From Mycoplasmopsis mucosicanis (GTDB lineage: Bacteria > Bacillota_I > Bacilli_A > Mycoplasmatales > Metamycoplasmataceae): a stretch of DNA of 64,000 nt. This document shows, piece by piece, positions 1 to 11,900 of the stretch; positions within the stretch are counted from its first letter, which is position 1; every line of letters begins with the position of its first letter. The notes below the pieces were generated by a model that did not search any database, had not been told where the DNA came from, and saw nothing but the letters and a program-made list of their open reading frames with translations. The DNA lies in the NCBI RefSeq assembly GCF_006546935.1, contig NZ_SMDN01000006.1:1-64000 (forward strand). Reading direction: 5' to 3'. The translations under genes and the position numbers were made by a program.

Positions 1-277
1 TCGAAGCAGTTAATTGAGGCAATTCTGTATACCCTTTTCGAGTAATTTTATTAAGAATTTCACCAAACCTTTTTAGTTCTCAAGCGTAAGTAAATCCGGC
101 GAACCGAATTGATGGAATATTTGAGCCTTCAAGCGGAAACATTTTCTCAAGCAAAGTTTGCTTAATTTTCTTGAGTGCAGTTATCTTACGTTGATGAAGT
201 GTAGCTAGATAATCTAAATTTTTGAAAGATAACCTATTTTTTAAATTATTAAGAAAACAATAAATTAACAAACCTCA
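1..277 (-). CDS. hsdS: Type I restriction specificity subunit (HsdS) fragment, 5'-truncated, runs off window
   Basis: Minus-strand frame open from a stop at 278-280 to the window edge. It reads through the coiled-coil spacer typical of HsdS ([17 protein letters not shown], then LLEKMFP) and continues, through a TGA Trp near 79, into the start of the next target-recognition half ([18 protein letters not shown]). HsdS selects the DNA site for the HsdM/HsdR complex. The frame begins inside the spacer, so the first recognition domain is missing; there is no ATG, only TTG at 269-271. It could be a silent half-gene of an invertible hsd locus or a decayed remnant. Family call is firm from the spacer motif; status is uncertain because the 3' part lies outside the window. 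Confidence 0.75.
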
Positions 278-318
278 TTAAACCTTTATTTATTTTGTGT
301 ATGTTTCATGTTATTTTT

Positions 319-357
319 TTTACGAAAAGTACTCAAAAATGAGTATATTAGTAAAAA
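319..357. repeat. Dispersed palindromic element, copy 1
   Basis: Intergenic copy with core AGTACTCAAAAATGAGTATA and flanking TTTTTAC / GTAAAAA arms. It lies between the hsdS fragment and tig. See the finding on the dispersed element. Confidence 0.6.
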
Positions 358-473
358 TTATATTATTCAATAATTTTGTATTCATGCATAACTAAACAAA
401 ATAATGAATATTTGCACTATTATTTTAACTTTTATATTAAAATTAATATATTACTTATTAATAAGGAGAAATT

Positions 474-1940
474 ATGGCAGATAAATTAATACATATTGAT
501 GAAGAAAAAGTAGAAATCAAGAAACTAATTAAAGTTGATGAAAAACAATGAGCTCCATTAATCAAAAAAGCCAAAGATGATTTAGTTAAAAACCTAAAAA
601 TTGATGGTTTTAGAAAAGGAAAAGTTCCTGCAGACCAAGCTTCAAAATACATTTCAGATGCAAAAGTTTTTGAAAGCGCATTTGAAGCATATTTAAAAGA
701 AAGTATTAATTCAATTTATACTGAACTTAAAGAAGTTTGTCCAAGAATTGTTCCTACTCAACCTGAAATTCGTGTTAAAAAAATTGATAAAGATGTTCTA
801 GAATTTGAAGTTGTTTATCCTTTAGAATCTGACTTAAGTAGCTTAAAATTCGAAAAAGTTAAAACTAAATTCGAACTACCTAAAATCACAAAAAAAGACA
901 TCGATAAATACATTGAAAACAAATTAAAAGAAGTAGCAGTTAAATTACCTCTTGAAAAAGGACAAAAAACTCAAAATGGTGATACTGTAACATTGGATTA
1001 CAAAGGTTTTGTTGATGGTGTTGAATTTGATGGTGGTTATGCAAAAAACTTTGAATTAAAACTTGGTTCAAAAACTTTTATCGATACATTTGAAGACCAA
1101 TTATTAGACAAAGAAGTTGGATATAAAGGTGAAGTAGTTGTTACATTCCCTAAAGAATATCCAGTAGACAAATTAGCTAATAAAAAAGCAACATTCCAAG
1201 TAGAAATTCTAAAAGCTGTGAGACCAGAAGCAACTAAATTAAGCGATGAAAACTTGTATGCATTGAGAGCTGGCCAAGCCAAAGATGAAAACGAAGCAAG
1301 AGACGTACTTAAATGAATATTGCTAAACAACAAAATTGAAGTTGCTTTAAATACATTTATTGAAAAATACACAACTGAAACTCTTGATAATAATGATGTA
1401 AAAATCAATGATATGTTTGTTCACTACCAAGTTGAACAAAGAAAAAAAGAAATTGTTGATCAACTTAAACAACAAGACATCAAATTCTCTGAGTACCTTA
1501 ATATTTTAGATAAATCTGAAGAACAATTTAAAGAATTAGTATTCAAAGAAGAGAAAAAATCAATTGCATTTTCACTAATAGCTCAACACCTTCTTAAAGA
1601 AGTTTCTAAAGAAGAAGATGCTACTCAAGATGAAATCAATACATGAGCAAATATTACATCAATGTCAACAGGTCTTCCAACAGTATTTTTAACTGGATTC
1701 TTTATGACAGATGAAAACAATAAAAATCAAATTACATCAAGAATTATTGAAAGAAGAAATATTACAGCTCTTGTTCAACAAAAAGACCCTGAATCATATG
1801 CAAAACTAGTTGAATTAGAGTCAAAACTCAATACTGAAGCTAAACGAATTGCTGATGAATGAAACAAAAGAGCAGAAGAATTAAAAGCAAAAAAAGAAGC
1901 TGAAATGGCTGAAGCAGAAGCTAAAAGCGTTCAAAAATAA
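474..1940 (+). CDS. tig: Trigger factor (ribosome-associated chaperone / prolyl isomerase)
   Basis: 488 aa, read through several TGA Trp codons. Trigger factor binds the ribosome near the exit tunnel and shields nascent chains. The N-terminal ribosome-binding domain carries the signature GFRKGKVP at about residues 45-52. The middle FKBP-type PPIase domain begins near residue 165 ([20 protein letters not shown]), followed by a long helical C-terminal domain rich in Lys/Glu. Length matches mycoplasmal homologues (about 450-490 aa). Start ATG 474 follows a good Shine-Dalgarno AAGGAG at 463-468. A strong terminator follows, so it is probably monocistronic. Confidence 0.97.
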
Positions 1941-1945
1941 TATTG

Positions 1946-1970
1946 AAAACACTGCTTTTGCAGTGTTTTT
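1946..1970 (+). terminator. Intrinsic terminator after tig
   Basis: Perfect 10-bp stem AAAACACTGC / GCAGTGTTTT with a TTTT loop, ending in a T run six bases after the tig stop. Confidence 0.85.
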
Positions 1971-2005
1971 GGTTTCATAAGACAAAATCATTACTAAGGA
2001 GAATT

Positions 2006-2533
2006 ATGTTGCATATTGTTTTATACCAACCCGAAATCTGTCCAAATACTGGAAACATTATAAGAACATGTTATGCATTAGGCGCAAAACTTCATATTAT
2101 TAAACCTTTAGGTTTTGAACTTTTGCCTTCTAAATTATCTCGTCCGGCTGCTGGTCGACTCCTTAGTGATATTCAGCATGAAATTCATCAGAATTATGAA
2201 CATTTTTACCAAAAATACAAAGATAAAAAAATCTTTTATATAACTCGATATGGCCTTAAATCTTACAATAAGCCAAATTTCAAAACTATTGCAAGGCACC
2301 ATGGTGAAATTTGAGTAATGTTTGGACGCGAATCAACTGGAATTGATAAAAAAATCCTAAGCGAAAACATAAAAACATGTCTGCGAATTCCAATGGTTTC
2401 AGCAATGAGAAGTATGAATTTAGCCAACTGTGTTTCAATAATTGGATTTGAAATTATGCGTCAATTAAACTTTGATGGCTTAAACTTTTTTGAAACTCAA
2501 AAAGGTAAATATTATTTGGAGCAAGATGAATAA
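2006..2533 (+). CDS. trmL: tRNA (cytidine/uridine-34-2'-O)-methyltransferase, SPOUT family
   Basis: 175 aa. TrmL (YibK) methylates the ribose at wobble position 34 of certain tRNAs using SAM. The SPOUT knot motifs are present: N-terminal [20 protein letters not shown], central [10 protein letters not shown] around residue 104, and C-terminal RIPM...[10 protein letters not shown]. Size is typical of the minimal SPOUT fold. One TGA Trp lies just before VMFGRE. SD AAGGAG precedes ATG 2006. It overlaps the next gene by 8 nt, so the pair is translationally coupled. Confidence 0.93.
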
Positions 2534-3245
2534 ATTAATTACGAGCAGTTCTAATCCATTAATTAAAAAAATTAAAAAAATATTAAAAGGTGATAATGAC
2601 TATTTTGTTATCGAAGGCGAAAATATGATAGTCGAAGCACTTAACACAAAGCAACAAATTGAACATATTTTAGAAATAGAGGGGCAAAATAAGTTTGCAA
2701 ACTCAATAAAAATAAGCGACAATGTACTAAACTCAATTTCTTCAACCACTAATCCATCAGGATGTGTTGCTTTAATTAAAAAGACACTTAAAGAACTCTA
2801 TTCATCAAACATAATTTTCTGCGATAATGTCCAAGACCCAGGAAACGTAGGTACAATAATAAGAAGTGCAGTCGCATTTGGTTTTGATACTGTTTATACT
2901 AATGTTAATGTCTATAATCCGAAGATATTACGTTCAACTCAAGGAGCTATTTTTAAAATCAAAGTGATCAAATATAATGATGCATTTAGTGAATTGAACT
3001 CGCTACAAAATACACATCAAATATTTATCAGCACACTAACAAAAGATGCCAAAACTATTGAAAATACAGTGTTTCCGACTCAAAATAAAGTTATAGTATT
3101 AGGAAACGAAGGACATGGAGTTCAATCAAAACTATATGCATTAAAAGCACAAAAAATATACATTCCTATTGAATTTGAAAGTTTAAATGTTGCAGTTGCG
3201 TCAGGTATTTTAATGTATGAATCTTCAAGAGGTAAAAATGAATAA
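2526..3245 (+). CDS. TrmH/SpoU-family RNA 2'-O-methyltransferase
   Basis: 239 aa. The N-terminal substrate-binding part (SSNPLIKKIKKIL, then DYFVIEGENMIVEAL) is typical of TsnR/RlmB-type enzymes. The C-terminal SPOUT domain has the SAM-knot motifs DNVQDPGNVGTIIRSA, VIVLGNEGHGV and PIEFESLNVAVASGIL. It probably methylates a ribose in rRNA; the exact target cannot be read from sequence, and a separate RlmB-like gene lies at 33638. Start ATG 2526 overlaps trmL; its 3' end overlaps the next start by 8 nt, giving a tight trmL-spoU-divIVA-like-rbgA run. Confidence 0.9.
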   Translation: MNKLITSSSNPLIKKIKKILKGDNDYFVIEGENMIVEALNTKQQIEHILEIEGQNKFANSIKISDNVLNSISSTTNPSGCVALIKKTLKELYSSNIIFCDNVQDPGNVGTIIRSAVAFGFDTVYTNVNVYNPKILRSTQGAIFKIKVIKYNDAFSELNSLQNTHQIFISTLTKDAKTIENTVFPTQNKVIVLGNEGHGVQSKLYALKAQKIYIPIEFESLNVAVASGILMYESSRGKNE

Positions 3246-3468
3246 TAAAGAAAAATTATTAACTAAATTCTCAAAAATAAGTCGAGAATTCAATGGTTAT
3301 AATGTTGCCCAAACATACTCATTCATCAATGAATTGGTCAATTTAATTGAAGAACTTGAGGCACAAAACGAGTCTCTAAATAAAGAACTTAAAAACCATA
3401 TCAACGAGATAAAAGAACTTAAAAACATACAATCAAAAACTGAATTTGAAAAAAATATAGGCAAATAA
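3238..3468 (+). CDS. Small coiled-coil protein, DivIVA/GpsB-like
   Basis: 76 aa. Residues 10-45 (FSKISREFNGYNVAQTYSFI) resemble the DivIVA/GpsB N-terminal motif (F...GY....V..F), followed by a heptad-patterned Glu/Lys/Leu helix to the C terminus. DivIVA/GpsB proteins are membrane-curvature or division scaffolds. The resemblance is by eye only and the protein is short, so this could be another coiled-coil adaptor. It starts inside the 3' end of the preceding methyltransferase (8-nt overlap) and ends 7 nt before rbgA, so it is certainly in the same operon. Confidence 0.6.
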   Translation: MNNKEKLLTKFSKISREFNGYNVAQTYSFINELVNLIEELEAQNESLNKELKNHINEIKELKNIQSKTEFEKNIGK

Positions 3469-3475
3469 ATTACAT

Positions 3476-4333
3476 ATGAAAATTTCTGAAGAACACAAGA
3501 ACTTAATAAATTGATTCCCTGGTCATATGGCCAAAGGTTTAAAAGAAATTAAACAAAATGCAACACTCGCTGATGTGTTTATAATTGTTCTCGACGCTCG
3601 TTGTCCAATAAGTTCATATAATGAAGACTTTGATGCAATTTCACCTCACAAACCTCGCCTTTTTGTTGTAACAAAATCTGATTTAATGGACAAAACAAAG
3701 AAAACTGCTATTGAAGCAAGATTCAAAGGCTCAAAATTACTGTGATTAGACTTACGAAAACAAACTTCACGAAAAGAAATTATTAAATCTTTACAATTAA
3801 TTTGTGCTGAAAAAATTAAAAAAGATAAAGAAAAAGGCCTTCTAAATCCAAAAATTAAAGCATTTGTGCTAGGTGTTCCGAATGCAGGCAAAAGTACTTT
3901 AATTAATTTAGTAAGTCAAAAAAAATCTCTTAAGGTCGCAAACTTTCCGGGTGTTACACGAGCAAAGCAGTGAGTAAATATTGATAATTTTTATTTTATG
4001 GACACACCAGGAATTCTATTGCCAAAACTAGAAGATCAAAACGCAGCAACAAAACTTGCAATGATAGGCTCAATTGAAACAAAAATTTTTCCAACTATGT
4101 TTCTGGCCAACTCATTTCTCGATATTATTCATCAATATTACCCTGAAAAATTCAAAAATGAATTCAACATAGAACTTCCGACTGACCAACTTGATGAAAC
4201 GTCTAAATATAACATTTTTAATCAAGCAGCAATCAATAAAAACTATAAAATAAATAATAAGGTGGATTTAAATAGAATATACAAATATTTTGTTAATTGA
4301 GTTAGAGAACTAACACAAGTAACTTATGATTAG
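3476..4333 (+). CDS. rbgA: Ribosome biogenesis GTPase RbgA (YlqF)
   Basis: 285 aa. A circularly permuted GTPase needed for late 50S subunit assembly. The order of motifs shows the permutation: start INWFPGHMAKGLKEI, then G4 VVTKSDL (about residue 62), then G1 GVPNAGKST (about 132), G2 PGVTRAKQ and G3 DTPGIL (about 176). Two or more TGA Trp codons lie in frame. Length fits the family (280-290 aa). It follows the small coiled-coil gene and precedes a membrane-protein gene by 7 nt. Confidence 0.95.
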
Positions 4334-4340
4334 GAGAAAT

Positions 4341-4859
4341 ATGCAAAGAGAAACACTTAAAGAAAAATTCAAAAATCGTGTTGATTTATGACAAAAAGCA
4401 TTCGACCATAGTGCAGAACAATTAAAAAGAAGAACATTTTTATCAATGCAATCATCAGTATTGTTAACGATTTTATTTGGAATAATTATTATATTGATTA
4501 TCGTTGGTTGAAATAAAGGTTCAACTGTTTCACCTGCAACTCAAAGTGTTAATAGTTTTATTGTTGCTGTTATTGCATTAGTAATAATGTTCATTGTTGC
4601 GTTGCATTGAACAATTGGAAACGCTATAAACTTAATAATTACAAGCAAGGTTATAAAAGGTACACCAGCTAATTCGCTCAACAAACTCACAAAAGCATGA
4701 GTAATAATGAACTTCCTTAAAAAACCTGCACCTTATTTACTTCCACCTACTGAAGAAGAATTAAAAATGATTGAACAACTTAAAAATCAAGTTGAAGCAC
4801 AAAATAATGATTCTGCGCAAAGCAGTGAAACAAACAATGAGTTAAATGAGCAAAAATAA
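4341..4859 (+). CDS. Hypothetical two-TM membrane protein
   Basis: 172 aa, not recognised. A basic N-terminal amphipathic stretch (residues 1-38) is followed by two hydrophobic segments, about 40-60 (LLTILFGIIIILIIVGW) and 75-98 (FIVAVIALVIMFIVALHW), then a charged C-terminal tail with Gln/Asn/Ser. SD AGGAGA sits just before ATG 4341, 7 nt after the rbgA stop, so it ends the operon. No enzyme motif seen. Confidence 0.75.
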
Positions 4860-4860
4860 T

Positions 4861-4898
4861 TTCCCTAAAGTACTCAAAAACGTGTATTAAAGAAAAAA
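4861..4898. repeat. Dispersed palindromic element, copy 2
   Basis: Core AAAGTACTCAAAAACGTGTA followed by TTAAAGAAAA, two bases after the stop of the upstream membrane-protein gene and directly before a terminator hairpin. Confidence 0.6.
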
Positions 4899-4922
4899 TC
4901 ATAGCATTTAAGCTATGATTTT
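4895..4922. terminator. Bidirectional terminator between convergent genes
   Basis: Stem AAAATCATAGC / GCTATGATTTT with a 6-nt loop, A-run on one side and T-run on the other. It serves both the plus-strand rbgA operon and the minus-strand ABC transporter operon. Confidence 0.8.
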
Positions 4923-4924
4923 TA

Positions 4925-5911
4925 TTACTCATTATAAAGGCCAATTTCATCAGGATGTAATGGTGCTGGATTAACATCAATTTTTGTAATTACTCCCTTA
5001 TCAATATGGATTACACGATGACACATTGCAACCATTGAAGGGTTGTGAGAAACCATTATAACTGTTGTTCCTCATTTATCATTTGCATCATAAAGAGAAT
5101 TAAGCACAATTCTGGTTGTTTTTTCATCTAAAGCACCTGTTGGTTCATCAGCAAATATTATAGGAGCATTTTTTGATAAAGCACGCATTATTGAAACACG
5201 TTGTTGTTGTCCACCTGACATTTGAGAAGGAAATTTGTTAATTTCATCAATCATTTCGTACTGACGGAATAATTCAGTTAGATCAACACGTCTTTTTGGA
5301 TCTTTTTGCAATCATGCACCAGTCATTACATTATCATATGCATTCAAATTTTCTAATAAGTTATAGTTTTGAAAGATAAAACTTACATTTTCACGTCTAA
5401 ATCTGTTCAAAAATCTGTCTGAGTAATAAGGCAAATTAATATCGTTGATAATAATATTTCCGCGTGTTGGCTTATCTAAACCAGAAATTAAATTAAGTAA
5501 AGTTGATTTACCACCACCAGAAACACCTAATATCAATACAATTTCACCTCTTTTAATTTCAATATTAACGTGTTTTAAAACTTTTATTATGCTGTCACCT
5601 GATACATAACATTTGCTAACATCCCTAACTTCAATTATGTTGTAAGGTTTGATTTTAGCATTTTCATTACCATCTTTTTTACGTCTGCGTTTTGAAATTC
5701 GAGCAATGTAACTGCATATTTTTCTAGGAGCTTTGATTATTCTGCTTTCAGTAGAATCAATGATATTAAACACATTATTTTTATCAATTTTTGTATCAAC
5801 TTTGTATTCAGTAGTCAGTGATCTTAAATCTTCAAACTGCTTGTCTTCATATTGAAAATTTTGACCTAACTTACTGAATTTACGTGGTTTTTTATCATTT
5901 TTGTTTCGCAT
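4925..5911 (-). CDS. ABC transporter ATP-binding protein (MacB/LolD/FtsE-type)
   Basis: 328 aa. ATPase subunit of an FtsX-type transporter. A basic, low-complexity N-terminal extension of about 95 residues precedes the ABC core. Core motifs: Walker [10 protein letters not shown] (about 130), Q-loop [12 protein letters not shown], signature [15 protein letters not shown], Walker [15 protein letters not shown]-loop VSHNPSM. Several Trp are encoded by TGA. Its ATG overlaps the last base of the giant permease stop (TAATG), so the two proteins are coupled. LolD/MacB-type ATPases power mechanotransmission rather than classic import; the substrate is unknown. Confidence 0.93.
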
Positions 5912-8900
5912 TATTTTCCTTTCAACAAGTCTACAGGACGCACTTTATTAACAGTTACTCAAGTTATAAATGAAGTTGTAATGAATATACCTAGCATTAT
6001 AGTCAATGTAATTAAAGCATGGAATATATTTAAACTTAGTTGCAATGCAACACCAGTCAATACGAGTAATGCTGCATTAAATAGTGAAATAATCAGCATT
6101 GTTAGTGGTATTGAAAGCAATATCGCAAGCACAATAAATGGTAAATAAACTGAGAAGTAGATTCGCAATTTTTCCCTATTTCGATAACCTAAAATTGTTC
6201 AAATAGCAATGTTTTTTGAGTTTTCAGCAATCATAATTGTTGAAATCATAATAAGAATTATCAATGAAATTGAGAAACTTAAAGCTATGATAACTACCAC
6301 AATTGTTTGAACAGTGAAACCTATTTGTGTAGTGAAACCTGATTCAATATCTTTAGAGTCTATTGAGTTAGCCAATGCAACATACAATTTGTTATTGTAA
6401 ATATTAGCAAAATTTGTAATTCCTTCTTTTGGTTGATCTTTAAGCGAATTATAAACATCTTGACTGAATGTATTAGATTGCGGACTTAAGAATTTAATAA
6501 TTTGATTTGCATTCAATTTGTTTGTTTTAGCACTCAAACCATTAATTGGATCAAAAATCTGATCAAACATTGATTTAAGTGTTTCTATTGAAACAGTATC
6601 TAAATTATAACTATCTATTCCCGCTCAATAACCACTTGAAGAATAAAGACCTGTTGAATTTGTTACTTGAAGTGGATTTTTATTGTCAGTTAGAATTCCA
6701 TTAAAGAAATCACCATTGCCAAACTTATCAAGACCTATTAATTTATTAGCTACATCAATTCGAGTGATAAATTCTTCACCTATAAATGTATCATTAATTG
6801 CTATGACTTCAAATATTGCATTGTGCGTAGGAATTGCAGTTTTGTTTATTTTTGCATTCAATTTATCTTTAAATCTATCAATATGGTTTTCAATATTAAC
6901 ATTAATTACACTACCGACGGCCAAATTATTTTTACGTGCAGAAACCTCGTTAATAATTAAAGGATTAATTCCTTCTTTATTAAATTTGTATAGTTTGTCG
7001 TATAAATTATTTTCAGGACTGCCAAGTTTTACAAAACGTGAATTTTGTTGATAACCATAGATTTTTAAGTCTTTATTATTGATTGTTGTCTTGATATATG
7101 TGTATTTTTCATCATGACGTGGATCGAAGTACACACCACCAAAACTTATAAAGTAATCATTGATTGTTGGTCCATAAACTTTTCCTGGATCGTTTAGTCA
7201 ATAATTCAATTTACCGTATTCAGGTTCGCTATTATTTGGATTTTTTTCAATGATTTGTGGATTTTGTTCTTCTTGCTCAATACGTTCTTGAAGTTTTTTA
7301 TATCCCTGTACTAAAAATTCTCGATATCTTGAACGAATTGAATCTTCAGTAGTTATTGGAACTTGAATGTATTCGTCTGTTTCTTTGCTCCATTTTGCTA
7401 ACACAAATCGACCTTGTTTATCAAAAGGAGATTTGTAGTATTTAAAGAAGTCAGTGTTTTCGTTGTTTTGTTGTAGCGAAATATTATTCGTTTGTTTATC
7501 AACTACTCATTTTTTTAGATTGCTGCTTTGAGTTTTTTCAAGCAATACACCAACCTTATCTCTTATCTTATCAATTTTAGCTTTTTGAGTATCAGGCATT
7601 GAATTGTACGCAATTAATCAAGGATCGGCTGCAACACCTGAATCAACTTTTATAGAAGCAGAAAACTGAGTCAAAATGTGTGAATCATATTGATTTGGTG
7701 TTCCATTTTTATTATTTTTGTTTATTGCTCTTGAAAAACCAGGTTTAAAGTAATCATACAATTCTCGCTGAGCTTCAATACTTTCACCAATTGGAGTATA
7801 TAAATTATTTTCAAGATTTTTTGGATTATATGTTGTGTAAGGTCCACCTTCTGTACTTGGTGTGTCTAAGTCAATTTTAAAACTGTAATGTCTATTTTTG
7901 TATGTGTTATTGATTGTTTTTGTAAAAATGTTATTTGAAGCTAATCCAAATATTGTAGCAGTAGAGGTCAATAGTGCAGAAGTGCTAAATGCAAGTAATT
8001 TTCAGAAGTTTGCAATAGTAAGAACCATGGAGAAACGTTTTTTAACATTCGATTTAGGAACTAACTTATGATAATTGACTGCTAATTTTGATTTTGGTAT
8101 TGAAACACTGCCGCTCATCAATTCAGTTGGTTTAAATCTCAATGATATCAATGCAACAACATAAATCAACAAACTCATTCCAATAAATGGAATAAAGACT
8201 GTGAAAAGCATTGTTAATCAGTCAAAAGAAACCGTTTCTTTAGGCAGTGTCCAATAACTTGAAAAGACATTGAGCAACGACAACTGCAATCTATTACCGA
8301 CTGCATAACCTAATATTCCACCAAGCACTGAAGTTACAGCAGCAAAAATAGTTAATGATAAAGCAATTCTTGAAGGAGAATATCCTTGTGCAACCAAGAT
8401 ACCTAAAACCTTGTTTTTGTTTGAAATGTATCTTTTAATAATGAAAACAATTGAAATTCCAACAACAAATGTGAATGTGATCAACAATGCAGTTGAAGCA
8501 ACAGAAATTGCTCTAATTATTGATTCTACAGTACTTACACGCAATGCACGTTCAGGGTTAATTGGATCAATTTCATTAGTAAGAAATACTCTTTGCAATT
8601 TGTTTGAATCTGCTATTGAATCTTCAACTATTTGGGTTAATTCTGCTTTCAATTGTGTGTTTTTAAGTGAAGTTGAATTCTTAACAAGCAACGATTCCTT
8701 AACAACGTTTCCAGCATATGCTAATTTAATACGGTCAAAACCTGCTTTATTTACATAAACAAGTGCTTGATTATGTGTGTTAACTTGTAAATTATTTTCA
8801 TCAAGTACTGGATAAAGATAATCAACTGTGGTGTCATGACCTACAATAACAAACTTAACTCCATTGACATCAAGAGTATATTTTGAGTCTAAATTATTGA

Positions 8901-11900
8901 TAAAATCATTGATTTCAAGTGGATTTGAAGGAATTTCACCATTGTAAATTTCTTTATCATTGTTTATAAGGAATGCATAATTTGCTTTTGCAACAAAACT
9001 TGAAGAAGAATTAAACACAATTTCTTTTAAAGGTTTTGGTTCGACTATTTCATTAATTAATTGTGGAAGAATTTTTGTTATATTTAAACCAAAAATACTG
9101 ATTTCATTTTGTGTCTTACTATTCAAATTATCAAGAGCAGGCTTATCTAAAACTAAATTTGAGAATTTGTCAAGGTTTAGTGGTACTAGCGTTGTGTCTT
9201 TTTGAGCAAATGAAGCATCTAAAAGGTTAACTAATTCCTTGAACTTGTCGCTTGATTCATCAATTAATTCTTCAAAATCAACAATTTTATCAAGAACTAA
9301 ATATGCTAGGTTACCATTTGTAAGTCCTGCTTCTTGTCGTTCAATTGCTAAATATGAAAGAGTTAATTCTGGGAATGTGAATCTTAAAACTGGATTTACT
9401 AAAACATCAGGAATACCAAGTATTTTAACTGGTACAGATGGTGTTAGTTTGCTTACAAGAATTGATGCAGTGTCTTTAACATCATAGAATTCTTTGCTTG
9501 ATAAATAATTATTAACAAAGGTTTCTAGAGCATAGTGATACACACCATTTTTTTGAAGAGAAGTATTAGAACTGAATTTTTTGCTTGCTCCAATGTATGC
9601 AAATTGTTTCTTAAGAAGCAATTTGTTTTTTGCAATTCAGTTTCTATATTGAGGGTTTTGCTTAGCTAAATTTTCTACCAAAACATTGCTAAAACGTGTA
9701 TTTTGGTCAAAATCAAAGAATTCAGTATTATCAATATTTAGTAATCAATCAGTTATGTAAAAATCAGTCAAAGTAGTAAAAGGAATATTTTTTGATTCTG
9801 CTTTACGAGTAGATAATTTCAACACTTCAGGATCGATACTTAATCTTAAAATATCTCGGACAAACTTATTAGCTTGTTCATAATTTGCTTCAGGATTTAA
9901 ATAAATTTGTATCAATGGTTTGAATATATCAAATGATTGAGCTCCAAGAGCATACTCGTTATCAATTTGAATACCTGCAGCAGACTCAAGTAATTTTTTA
10001 ACAAGTTGTCATGCAGGTGTACCATTCTCAAAACGTGTTAAATCAGCTAATATATCAGAACCTGTTTTGTCTTTTTGAGATAAAAAGACATTTGTTCCAC
10101 CTTTTGTTTGAGCTATAAAATTAAGTAGATTTTTTACCTTAAGTACTGCTTTTTGTGTATTTTCGTTTTGTTGTAGTATGTTAAAATCAATTATAAATTT
10201 AACAGTTGAAGAATCAAATGCACTGAAGTTTACTGCGTCTAGTTTAGATTTAGTCAATACATTCAAAATTTTAGTAAGCTCATTTTCATAGACAAAATTT
10301 CTAAAAATGCTTGAATCTTTTGTTTGAACTAAACTACCAAAAATGCTTACAAAGTCATTAAAACTCACTTTATCATTATCATTTGCAGGTAGATAAACAC
10401 TAGAATTAGAACCAGGAACATCGATTTTGTCTGTTTTAGAACTTAAATTGAAAATCTTAATAATGTTTTCTTTGAACTCTCTGTTTGAACCAGATACAGA
10501 AAATATAGATTTTAGCAATGCAACTATACCGTTGCGAGGACTAATTCTTTCGAGTGCTACATTGTGTTTTTTAAGCACTTCTTTGTTTGCTTCACTATCA
10601 AAATATTTGTCCTCAAAATCGATAAATTCAGTGGTTGTGCGTTTGTTTAATTCGTTTTTTAACACATTAAAGTCAATAGACTTAATGATGTTAATAATTC
10701 CTGTTTTAGCATTGCTATAAGGCTCTAAGTTAGGCTCATTTGCATTTATTTTTTTGATAATTCGTTCAAGAGGAATGATTAATTGAGGTGCATTTTTATT
10801 GAGGAAATAATATAAAAGCGAGTCTTTATTATTCAAATCGAGTAAGTAAGTAAAGTCTAAATTGTTGATTAAGTCACTTAAACCATCTTTGAGAGTTTTT
10901 TGATCAATTGAACTAAATACTCAATTTATTATTGTTCCTGACGAAAGTTTCTTAATAAATTTAGTACCTTTGTGTGTAAATTCTTTATTGTTTTCTTTTT
11001 CAAATCAGTTTCTTGCTTGCTCACTAAAGCGTTTAAAATCAATTGAAGCAACAACTTTATTGAGTGAGGCAATCACAATTTTAGGATCTTTTGAAGCATT
11101 AACAACACCTTTAGCATTGATATATTGCTCTAAATCTATTCCAGATATTGTCTTGAGTGTTGCAAATATTTTTTTAACTTCTTTTAATAATTCATATTTT
11201 TGAACGCTTAAATCTGATGATGATGAAATTTGATTCAATGATTGATTTAAGAATTGCGAAATCAAAATCTTAATTAAATCACCTTGTCTTGAATGGCTAA
11301 GTTCATAAATAAAATCAATAATTAATTCAGGTAAAATTCCATTATTTATTTTGCCATTAGTAAAGACTGAAGCAAAATTATGTTTATTTAATACTACTTT
11401 AATAATTCTTGATAGTTCTAATATTTGTTCAGTAGTTAAAAACTCTTTTTTAATAAAGTCAGAATTTAATAAGAATTTTTCAATAGTGTCCGCAAGTACA
11501 TCAATTTTTCCGTTTTTGAGTACATCATTGATTAATTGAGTTTTTGGCGCTAAAAAGTATATTGGAATATAACTTATATTTTTGAATTCGCTATCATGAA
11601 TAACTCAACCATCACCATCTGTTTTTATAAAATCAGTTGCAATGGTTAGTTTATGATGGTTTAAAAATTTAGTTAATAAACCAATATCCATACCATCAGA
11701 AGGCATATTTGTTGTGTAAATAACTTCAAAATTTGCTGATTCATCAGTTGTTTGTCTTCTTTGTACAAATTTAAATTTATTTGCTACACCTATAATTCCA
11801 TAGATTTCTTGAACATTTTTCTTATTGTTTTGTGAATCATTTTTTTGTGTGTTGTAGTCAGTTAATAAAACGATTTTTGTGTTTTTTAGTTCACGATATT

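Noticed and set aside
1037..1408. Long minus-strand ORF opposite tig
   Set aside because: Shadow of the conserved trigger-factor frame.
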